64,000 bases of DNA from JANJUB01 sp040081075 (GTDB lineage: Bacteria > Armatimonadota > Fimbriimonadia > Fimbriimonadales > Fimbriimonadaceae): assembly GCA_040081075.1 (NCBI GenBank), contig JBEBHJ010000004.1:1-64000 (forward strand). Reading direction: 5' to 3'. The position numbers and the translations under genes were made by a program. Shown here one piece after another: positions 15,802-22,672 of the stretch (position 1 is its first letter; the number at the start of each line of letters is the position of its first letter). The notes below the pieces were generated by a model. That model was not told the origin of the DNA, ran no database searches, and worked only from the letters and a program-made list of their open reading frames with translations.

Positions 15802-16953
15802 TTACCCTTTTAGGCCAACGATCAAAAATACAATGCTGCTCGCGAGGCACATAATGCCGCCCCACTTGAGGCGACGGGGATCGCCCCAAAACCAAGGAGA
15901 GATGAAGATAGCGGCTTCTAACGTAAACAGCACGATCGTGATCCAATTCACCGTCTCCCAGTCCCTGCGCGGAAAGTTCGCAACGCCATAAGTCACTCCA
16001 ACCCCGACAGTCAAAATCCACAATGGCAATATCGCTTTCCACTTCAATATCCCAACATAAACAACGCAGGGGGCAACAGCAACGATAGACCATTTTAGTA
16101 TCGAATAGTAAGCGAGTGGAGGGGACCCTAGCAAGCCCCAGAGAGTCATCCCAACCACGATTAGCAAGCTCCACACTATGCCAACGACGAAAGGATCCCT
16201 CGTGTAAGGCTTAGCTGCCCCTCCCTGCGTTCTTTTAGCGAGGTAGAGGAGGACAGTGCCTGCCGCCAATAATATCCCTGCAACCGCCATCGCTACGAAG
16301 TCATAAGCGGCCATTCCGACCTGCGATTCTATTGGGATGCTGGTGTCGGGTCGATCATTCGGATCTGTGTAGCTCTTATAAGCTCGTCCAATAGCTGAGC
16401 ACGCACCAACTGCAAGGAACCAAATCATGCATCCAAAATTTGACCCAAAACTGGATGAATCACCTTGACTGCCTGCGGCGTTCGCGGTGTCCCAAGCTAC
16501 TTTCCAATTATCAAATTTGGTGACCCCGTATTCGCGATCAAGGAGTTCTTGGGCTTCATTCCACGTCAGGCATCCCCTAATCTTAAGGTAGCGCATTTCG
16601 AGCCGTCCCCAGTTGAAATCGGCATCAGATGCGATATCCCGCCCCGGTCCTGGCAGCGGAGCAGGCGCGCCAGATGAGGGAGTCCTACCCCCCGTTGGGG
16701 CCAGGGTGTGGGGCAGGTCCCACACGTCATTTGCTCTCGAAAAGAGCCTCGCCTTTGTAGGCACGATGCGGCCCATTTCGGCTTCAATGCGCCAAACTTC
16801 TATCCATCCCTCGAATGCCCTCACTCCCATATGAGTAGCCAAATCAGCTTTTAACTGCGCAAACGTTTTCGGCGAAACCGCCAACATCCACCGCACGACA
16901 CCGCCAGCCCAATTACAGTCCCTTTCCTTAGACACGTCGAAGTCATAGCTCAT
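15802..16953 (-). CDS. Polytopic membrane protein with duplicated N-terminal domain
   Basis: This encodes 383 residues. Two related ~45-residue soluble modules come first: residues ~14-60 (NWAGGVVRWML...FEGWIEVWRIEAEMG) and ~114-160 (NWGRLEMRYLKI...FDNWKVAWDTANAAG), separated by a Pro/Gly-rich linker. Then come seven or eight hydrophobic segments to the C-terminus, ending in MCLASSIVFLIVGLKG. The modules share the W...F..W..aW pattern and probably arose by internal duplication. No family name was recognised. It is preceded by a small membrane protein (17421-17086) on the same strand, 132 bases away. Confidence 0.65.
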   Translation of the reverse strand: MSYDFDVSKERDCNWAGGVVRWMLAVSPKTFAQLKADLATHMGVRAFEGWIEVWRIEAEMGRIVPTKARLFSRANDVWDLPHTLAPTGGRTPSSGAPAPLPGPGRDIASDADFNWGRLEMRYLKIRGCLTWNEAQELLDREYGVTKFDNWKVAWDTANAAGSQGDSSSFGSNFGCMIWFLAVGACSAIGRAYKSYTDPNDRPDTSIPIESQVGMAAYDFVAMAVAGILLAAGTVLLYLAKRTQGGAAKPYTRDPFVVGIVWSLLIVVGMTLWGLLGSPPLAYYSILKWSIVAVAPCVVYVGILKWKAILPLWILTVGVGVTYGVANFPRRDWETVNWITIVLFTLEAAIFISPWFWGDPRRLKWGGIMCLASSIVFLIVGLKG

Positions 16954-17085
16954 GGTTGGTCAACCGCCCAGCATATTCTACAACAGCATCCTGTGCCAAG
17001 TTGTAAGAATTTCCGCTCCTGTCGGAAGCTAAGCCGCACCTCGCGCCGTTCCTCGCAATTTTTAGGCATGTGCCAGGACAAGGCT

Positions 17086-17421
17086 TCACTGAGTCGCGGT
17101 TTGTGCCTTGGGCGGCACAAGCAATACGTACAGCAATGTGAGCCCAGGAAACAGGGCACAGCACACCCCAAGGAACCAGTTCGCTCTGCCCTTCGAATCC
17201 GCAAGATTGATAGTTCCCATGGCAAAGGAGATTAGGAAAACGGTCAGAGAGAAGAACCACATGCCTTCCGGAATGCCAGCCGAGAAGAACAACGAGCCTT
17301 TTGGAAGGCCCGTTCCAGATGCGACCCATGCAACTATAGCGCAAAAAACAATCGCGGCAACAATGAAACAAGCAGTTGCGTCTCTCTTCGATTTAGATCG
17401 GGCCCCGCATTCTTTGTCCAT
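17086..17421 (-). CDS. Small membrane protein of unknown function
   Basis: This encodes 111 residues. A basic, polar start (MDKECGARSKSKRDA) precedes three hydrophobic segments: FIVAAIVFCAIVAWVAS, MWFFSLTVFLISFAMGTI and WFLGVCCALFPGLTLLYVLL. This is a common layout for small inner-membrane proteins without assigned role. The gene may be transcribed with the larger membrane protein downstream. There is nothing recognisable between it and the 21-bp array at 17544. Confidence 0.55.
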   Translation of the reverse strand: MDKECGARSKSKRDATACFIVAAIVFCAIVAWVASGTGLPKGSLFFSAGIPEGMWFFSLTVFLISFAMGTINLADSKGRANWFLGVCCALFPGLTLLYVLLVPPKAQTATQ

Positions 17422-17543
17422 GTCTCCATTATAACGGACCTTTATGGCACCTGCGGGTCCCCGTGCAACATTCGTAATGTTGCTCCTCTTGCATTCTCCG
17501 AGCGTGAAGGGTTCAAGGTGGTGGCAAAATACTCAAAATCTGA

Positions 17544-17702
17544 GCTTGCGAAGCTCTTCCACCTGCAAGTAGCACACGTTCACTTGCAGAGGAATGCCAC
17601 GCAAGAGCACAGAAATGCCCGGCAAGAGCAAGGGAGGGGGCCCCAGTTGCAGGTGAAAGTCTCGCAAGAGCAGGTGGAACACTTTCAAGAACACTATTAA
17701 GA
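17544..17702 (+). repeat. 21-bp-period array 2 (core GCAAGAGCA)
   Basis: There are seven units at exactly 21 bp with unit starts at 17544, 17565, 17586, 17607, 17628, 17649 and 17670. The conserved core spans each unit join: GCAAGA at the end of a unit followed by GCA at the start of the next, clearest at 17607, 17628, 17670 and (TCAAGA) 17691. The ~12 bases between cores vary. The first unit carries the perfect inverted repeat GAGCTTGCGAAGCTC (17543-17557). The plus strand reads as heptapeptides such as QEHRNAR/QEQGRGP/QLQVKVS/QEQVEHF, ending in TAA at 17698-17700. It has the same period and core-plus-variable design as array 1 but an unrelated core. Confidence 0.85.
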
Positions 17703-18010
17703 CAAACATCGACATTGCAAAGTTGAATAGCGTCGCACATGTCCGTGCTACGGTCAGCCTGGGTGTCTCATGCGCTTGCAACTACCCGGGAGTAAACTGC
17801 GACAGGGAGCTCCATGCAGCCGCTAACCTGGAAATTACGAGCAATGCCACAACCGGCCAGGGGCAAGGGTCCGGCGCTCTTGTAAGCGGGACCTCAAACA
17901 CCTTGAAAAACTTGCATTTAGACAATTAACAACAAATAACTAAGGATTAAAAAAGCCGTTTCCGAACATTTAATTTAATCACATGCACAACTTGCATGAG
18001 GAGGAACGAC
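17703..18010. other. Intergenic region upstream of the Fn3 protein
   Basis: About 300 bp follow the 21-bp array. A 68-codon open frame (17723-17929) contains TSNATTGQGQGSGALVSGTSN but has no supported start or homologue, so I do not call it. The last ~80 bp are AT-rich (ACAATTAACAACAAATAACT) and probably hold the promoter of the next gene; GAGGA at 18001-18005 is its ribosome binding site. Confidence 0.4.
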
Positions 18011-18652
18011 ATGAAAAACGATCTGAATAACTTAAGCGTGAACCAGTTGCGCACGCTTGCCACCCAATTTGCCGGAGTAGCGGGGCTTTCTCCTAGTACG
18101 TACGGCGCTACCGCGGCCCAAATCACAAGTTTGACCACGGCGAACACCACGCTTGGCGGTACGGCCGCGAGTTTGGAGAATGCCAAAGAGGTTTATCACG
18201 GTTGGGTTCAGCAGCAAGCCGCCGAGAAGGCCGCTTTGCTCGCCCAAGTTCGCACCCTCGCCAACCAGGCGTACAACAAGCCGGGGATTACGGGTCAGCA
18301 ACTTCAAAACGCCGGATTGGCGGTGCATGATGCCAAGAAGACGCCGATTATTCCGATGGCCCCGACCGCGCTAACAACTCAGCCGCATGTGAACGGTACG
18401 GTCGAACTCAAGTGGGTTTCGAGTAATCCGTACGGCGTGACCTACTTCGTGGAAGCCTCGATTGACGGAGGTGACTGGATCCAAGTTTTCGCCACCAAGC
18501 GAAAGAGCATCATGCTCCAGGGTTTCACCCCCGGAGTAACCACCAGCTTCCGCGTTAAAGCCTCGAACCGTGGCGTAGTAACCGTAGCCTCGCCCGAATC
18601 GGTGATCTACCCGGCTGGAGCATCCAACGCGATGCTACGCCTGGCCGCCTAA
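18011..18652 (+). CDS. Fibronectin type III-like domain protein
   Basis: This encodes 213 residues from the ATG at 18011, five bases after GAGGA. Residues ~1-110 are helical and Ala/Gln-rich (NLSVNQLRTLATQFAGVAG, WVQQQAAEKAALLAQ). Residues ~115-205 form a fibronectin type III-like fold: IIPMAPTALTTQPHVNGTVE, LKWVSSNPYGVTYFVEASID, then TPGVTTSFRVKASNRGV. There is no signal peptide, so it may be cytoplasmic or exported by another route. It is followed by a strong bidirectional terminator. In other bacteria proteins with this helical-plus-Fn3 layout are uncharacterised. Confidence 0.65.
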   Translation: MKNDLNNLSVNQLRTLATQFAGVAGLSPSTYGATAAQITSLTTANTTLGGTAASLENAKEVYHGWVQQQAAEKAALLAQVRTLANQAYNKPGITGQQLQNAGLAVHDAKKTPIIPMAPTALTTQPHVNGTVELKWVSSNPYGVTYFVEASIDGGDWIQVFATKRKSIMLQGFTPGVTTSFRVKASNRGVVTVASPESVIYPAGASNAMLRLAA

Positions 18653-18659
18653 AACACCA

Positions 18660-18700
18660 CCCCTCGTTTTTCTGGAATAAACATCTAGAAAAACGAGGGG
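18660..18700. terminator. Bidirectional intrinsic terminator
   Basis: A perfect 14-bp stem, CCCCTCGTTTTTCT (18660-18673) pairing with AGAAAAACGAGGGG (18687-18700), lies between convergent genes (ending at 18652 and 18706). A-rich and T-rich halves of the stem let it act in both directions. Confidence 0.9.
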
Positions 18701-18705
18701 GAAGA

Positions 18706-19428
18706 TTAGTTGACGCTCAAGCTCTGAACTGAAACGCTTTCCTCAGATTCAACGCGCCTGCTTTCAAGAACCGTCGCGGCAGGTTGGATGAAGGGTTCGA
18801 ATTCGTCAAGCAGTCCGTTAAACTCCTGCGATTCTCGCTTCCGGTTCCGTATGGCCCGCATGGCCATGAAAATTGTCACCAGCGCCACTACGGCATAGAT
18901 CGGGCCGACGATGGCTAAGGGAGCTCCTTTCTTGATAAACGCCCCCGTCATGATTCCACCGAGGAACAGCGGAACGAAGGCGATGACCCAGGCAAGAGCG
19001 ACGAACCCGCTGGCCTCGGTGTAAAGCCGAAACCGACTGACACCGTCGCGGGTTGTTACGGTTAGGAACGTGGTTCGGAGCTCGCCGTTGCCGGTCCACT
19101 CCCGCGTCGCGCCGCGTTCGGTCACGGTTCCTTGGAGACCGGTTCGCTGCCTCATTTTCGCGATGACTTCTTCCCAACCGTCATCGGTGAGTTCGCCATT
19201 GAAGGATCTTAGGCACTCAAACTGGGTCTCAGAATTCTTTGCCGAACCTCCCCGATCCACGACTCGAGAGGCGGACTCGATGGCCGCGATATCGAGCCCA
19301 AGTTCGCCCGCCACCGTTTTAATCTCCTCAAGCGACAGCCCCTCGGTAGTTGCCAACGGTTGATGTTCTGAAGCGAGCCGCAAGATTTCGGCCACTTCGC
19401 GCTCTGAATATCGCTTTGAATCCGCCAT
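18706..19428 (-). CDS. Membrane protein with N-terminal helical motif
   Basis: This encodes 240 residues. The N-terminus RYSEREVAEILRLASEHQ plus LSLEEIKTVAGELGLDIAAI looks like a small two-helix regulatory module found at the start of many short bacterial membrane proteins. The middle is a beta-rich soluble domain (WTGNGELRTTFLTVTTRDGV), then two membrane helices (FVALAWVIAFVPLFLGGIMT and LAIVGPIYAVVALVTIFMAM), and an acidic cytoplasmic tail. Function is unknown. It is divergent from the small gene at 19533. Confidence 0.6.
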   Translation of the reverse strand: MADSKRYSEREVAEILRLASEHQPLATTEGLSLEEIKTVAGELGLDIAAIESASRVVDRGGSAKNSETQFECLRSFNGELTDDGWEEVIAKMRQRTGLQGTVTERGATREWTGNGELRTTFLTVTTRDGVSRFRLYTEASGFVALAWVIAFVPLFLGGIMTGAFIKKGAPLAIVGPIYAVVALVTIFMAMRAIRNRKRESQEFNGLLDEFEPFIQPAATVLESRRVESEESVSVQSLSVN

Positions 19429-19532
19429 GGTGTGTTAATCGGAAGCTTAAGTTTACGGCAATCTCAACGAGTGTGGCAGAACGACCCGACTCCAAATGTC
19501 AGGGCGTGCCAACATTAAGACAAAATAGCCAT

Positions 19533-19772
19533 ATGGGAATGGTTCAGGGTCGAGTGATCACTCTGGGTGGGCATCCGGTGCCGCATGCTCGTGTTGTGGC
19601 GTTCCCCCCTGGCAACTTGATGGGGGGCATGCTTTATGCACGCACCAACGAACAAGGTCGGTTTCGGATGATGTACCACGGCGAGGCCCCGCTGGCTTAT
19701 GTGAAAGTCGATGGCGGCGAGAGAGTCGACAATGTGCCCAATGGCGCAAACCTCACGTTGAGGAAAGTTTAG
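19533..19772 (+). CDS. Small carboxypeptidase-regulatory-like domain protein
   Basis: This encodes 79 residues from the ATG at 19533. The sequence VQGRVITLGGHPVPHARVV, then ARTNEQGRFRMMY, has the 'G.V.d..g.pv.gA.V.......t.tde.G.f.f' pattern of the transthyretin-like carboxypeptidase regulatory fold, reduced to a single domain. It has no signal peptide. It ends four bases before the stop of the convergent DUF4261 gene. A structural or binding role is likely. Confidence 0.6.
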   Translation: MGMVQGRVITLGGHPVPHARVVAFPPGNLMGGMLYARTNEQGRFRMMYHGEAPLAYVKVDGGERVDNVPNGANLTLRKV

Positions 19773-19776
19773 AAGG

Positions 19777-20547
19777 TTAATCCGATACGAATCGAATAAC
19801 TTCACCCGGTTTTCCGAGTTTGGATTTCCCAACTTCGACGCGGATTTTCTCGTGCGCATCGGCTCCGACGGTGTTTCCATGCTTCAAAACTGGGCCTTGC
19901 TCGAGAACATAGTTGACAAAATCATAGAGCCTTAGCAACCACTCATTCGAGCGGGTCCGCACCACTTCAAACTCGCGGTGACCCAGCTTGTTCATTCCAA
20001 TCGTGCTCAGGCTGTAGATTCCGGGGCCATCCGTGCTGGTGATGACTGCCACCCAAAGTTGGGAGGGGAACTTGGATATGGGATTATCAAATGCTGAACG
20101 GGCAAACTCGGGCGAAACCACGATCCCCGCGTCGCCATAGTACCAAGCCACCACGCTGTGGGCCTGTGAGATTGCGATGGCAAGTTGCGTGCAGGCGAGC
20201 ATTTGTTCGGCAATCGGTGCGTCCGAGACAGCCATAGCAATCATGTGGTCGGCATGATCCGTTGAACCAGGCGAAACCTTCCATTGCCAACACATTTGAG
20301 CGCACTCATGAACCTCGTTAGTGGGTATCGGAACGCCCATGGGAGCCGCCATTACTTGAATGCCGTTCACTTTTCCAAAAAGTGGGTTGACATCAGGTTC
20401 AAGTTCGCAAGCTACTGTCGGGAAAAGCTCGGACATGGCCTGCTGAACGGCCGAAATATTGAGTGTTTCAACGCTTCCCAGAAGAAGCATCAGAATGAAT
20501 TTTTCAGATTTCTTGGTTTCTTTTTTTCCAAACAGTCGGCCGAGCAT
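19777..20547 (-). CDS. DUF4261 domain protein
   Basis: This encodes 256 residues. The DUF4261 pattern is visible: an N-terminal FILMLLLGSVETLNISAVQQ strand-helix, a central HADHMIAMAVSD segment, a SQAHSVVAWYYGDAGIVVSP motif, and LYSLSTIGMNKLGHREFEV-like residues near 175-195. These proteins are of unknown function and often sit near secretion or polymorphic-toxin loci, which cannot be claimed here. The start MLGRLFGKKETKKSEK is basic. It is preceded by the glycosidase-like gene with a 13-base gap. Confidence 0.75.
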   Translation of the reverse strand: MLGRLFGKKETKKSEKFILMLLLGSVETLNISAVQQAMSELFPTVACELEPDVNPLFGKVNGIQVMAAPMGVPIPTNEVHECAQMCWQWKVSPGSTDHADHMIAMAVSDAPIAEQMLACTQLAIAISQAHSVVAWYYGDAGIVVSPEFARSAFDNPISKFPSQLWVAVITSTDGPGIYSLSTIGMNKLGHREFEVVRTRSNEWLLRLYDFVNYVLEQGPVLKHGNTVGADAHEKIRVEVGKSKLGKPGEVIRFVSD

Positions 20548-20560
20548 CGCCAGAATTTAC

Positions 20561-22552
20561 CTAGGGAAGTCGGATCTCATGCTCCGATCCCGGCGGCAAA
20601 GACCTTCGGTAACATTCCTTGCCTCCCGTGAGGATTCGCACTTCGAGATTCTTGCGGTCTCGACGGACAAGGCAATCCCAAGAGCGGCCAAATGCGCGGA
20701 TGTTTTTCAACGACATTTTCGCGATGGATTGGGGCAGTTGGGGCTTGAGTCGAAAGGAGTCAAAGCCAGTTGGACGGATTCCAAATGCACCTTCCGTGAG
20801 GATCCGGCAATAGAGCCCGGATTCGGCGGAGAGGTGGCTCTGATTTTGCTCGGGATACGCCTCCTGGCAGTAGGGAACATGATCGCCCAATAGCCTAGAT
20901 TCAGCGTAGTTTCGCAAGTAGGTTGAAGCTAAATCAGGAAAGTTCGCGCGATAAACTCCTCGGAGCGCATAGAGTGTGGAGCGATCCCAATAGGTCGAGG
21001 TTCCGACCTCAGTGAGCAAGCCATTTTCGGTCCAAAGCTCCTTCGACAGCAACTTCTTTACGGTATCGTTGGCCCGGTCGTGAATATCCATAACAAGGGG
21101 GATACAAATCCACGATCGCAGCTTTTCAAGACCCTCATGGTAGCGATATGTTTTAAACATCCCATCGTCAGTTCCGAACACTCGGTTGATGGCTTCTCGC
21201 AGCTTTTTAGCCCTTTCACGGTACACCCCGTCCGTTTTTCCGGGCTGATCAAGAGCTTCCGCGAGGTAAGCAGCGGAAATGAGCGCATCATAGGTGAGGC
21301 ACGAAGTCGCCAGATTTGTTTTGCCAGATGAAAACCGGCCTTCAAGCTCGTCGCTATCCGATGCAATGACTCCTTCGGGAGTTTTTTGCCTTTCGCAGTA
21401 CTCCAAACACCACTCTATCAATGGCCAGACTTCGCGCCCCATGGCCGGATCTCCGGTTGCGAGAGCCCAGCGCGCGGCGCCGTACGCGGTCATCGCCGCA
21501 TCGCCTCGGTCACCAGCTCCTTGCCACGTTCCTCGACCTTCGGCAACAATTGAGCTTGGCAAGTGCTTGTACTCAGGGTTCATATACTTGGCAAACCAGG
21601 CGTAAGCGTTTCGGGCCGATTCGTTTCCCGCGTCGTTTCCGAGGTACGGAAAGAACGGGCTGACATATTCGTTTTGGTCGTTGCACCAAAGAGCGGCTAA
21701 ATACTTGTTGAAACCTCCGGGCGCATGCATCAGTCCGCCGCGGGTAGCGAGAACATTCTCGGCCGCCCGCAACTTTGAGAACTCAAAAAGCTGGTCCACA
21801 ACCGGATCGCCCGACTTTAGAGAGAGGGATGATTGCAAGCTGGCAAAGAAGGATGACCTCGCCGACCATTCAGCATCAACATCAGGAAACACGGCGGGTT
21901 GCCCATCTTCTCGTGCGGAAAAAGACATGCCAGTGACGATGCTTTCGCCGGGCATGAGGCGATGTCGTCCCGCTCCGATCCATTCCGATCTGGTTCGGTG
22001 AGCGGCCCAGGCAAACTGCTCTTTCGGCAAGAGAATTTCAGACGGTTGAACTGGAACATCAACGTTGATGGGTTTTTGAGATGTGTTCGTAACATGCCAT
22101 CGCTCAATCAAGCATGGCGAGCCGACGGAAGGGAACACGGTTCGCTTAACTGATACGTCGGGTCCAATTTCTGTCCACTCAAGCATTCCATTAATGCGAA
22201 ATGTGGTTGCGGGTCCAGATTTGTACGCCCTTCCGTCAATCTGCAAAGGGCTGTCGTTAGCAGATTCAAAGTGAACAGATAGTGAGGAGTGGGTGTCGTC
22301 CTTCTTTGTTCGAAGCGTGGGCCAACGAACCAACCGATCGACGGTTACCACGCCGGCGGCATCAACTTTCCAACTCACAATGGCGTTGACGCTCTTTCCC
22401 CCCATCTCCAGGTGATCGGAGTGGGCTCGGTTCCGAGTCAGCCGAGCTAAAGTCGTACAGATTCCCCCGGCGGGGTCAATTTCCCAGCGGCTCGTTAGTG
22501 ACTGTGTTTCCAAGATTAGCGTCCAGGCGGCGAGTATGCAAAGTCCAACCAC
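20561..22552 (-). CDS. Secreted six-hairpin glycosidase-like protein
   Basis: This encodes 663 residues. The signal peptide MVGLCILAAWTLILETQSLT is followed by a beta-sandwich region (~residues 25-230), then an (alpha/alpha)6-barrel region: VDQLFEFSKLRAAENVLATR, then GGLMHAPGGFNKYLAALWCN (catalytic-site-like), YGAARWALATGDPAMGREVW, and DELEGRFSSGKTNLATSCL. This layout resembles GH78/GH95 and other six-hairpin glycosidases; the exact family and substrate are not clear. The protein would act outside the cytoplasm on plant or microbial polysaccharide. It is divergent from the first cyclic-di-GMP gene and co-directional with DUF4261. Confidence 0.75.
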   Translation of the reverse strand: MVGLCILAAWTLILETQSLTSRWEIDPAGGICTTLARLTRNRAHSDHLEMGGKSVNAIVSWKVDAAGVVTVDRLVRWPTLRTKKDDTHSSLSVHFESANDSPLQIDGRAYKSGPATTFRINGMLEWTEIGPDVSVKRTVFPSVGSPCLIERWHVTNTSQKPINVDVPVQPSEILLPKEQFAWAAHRTRSEWIGAGRHRLMPGESIVTGMSFSAREDGQPAVFPDVDAEWSARSSFFASLQSSLSLKSGDPVVDQLFEFSKLRAAENVLATRGGLMHAPGGFNKYLAALWCNDQNEYVSPFFPYLGNDAGNESARNAYAWFAKYMNPEYKHLPSSIVAEGRGTWQGAGDRGDAAMTAYGAARWALATGDPAMGREVWPLIEWCLEYCERQKTPEGVIASDSDELEGRFSSGKTNLATSCLTYDALISAAYLAEALDQPGKTDGVYRERAKKLREAINRVFGTDDGMFKTYRYHEGLEKLRSWICIPLVMDIHDRANDTVKKLLSKELWTENGLLTEVGTSTYWDRSTLYALRGVYRANFPDLASTYLRNYAESRLLGDHVPYCQEAYPEQNQSHLSAESGLYCRILTEGAFGIRPTGFDSFRLKPQLPQSIAKMSLKNIRAFGRSWDCLVRRDRKNLEVRILTGGKECYRRSLPPGSEHEIRLP

Positions 22553-22672
22553 GATTCATTATGAGCAAGTTTTGAGCTACGCCAGTTTGGTCTGTCCCTT
22601 AAGTTACGACCCCATGGGCCCGACAATTGTATTGGGTTTTGAGATCGTTCCTTAAGGTTTGGTGGCGACGAA

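Noticed and set aside
3771..17702. CRISPR or TIGR-type guide array reading of the two 21-bp arrays
   Set aside because: Conserved cores are only ~8-11 bp and the variable parts ~9-12 bp, much shorter than CRISPR repeats and spacers. No cas, Tas or other guide-using gene lies nearby. They are reported as arrays of unknown nature.
17723..17929. 68-codon frame downstream of array 2
   Set aside because: No ribosome binding site, no homologue, and low-complexity composition; not enough support for a gene.
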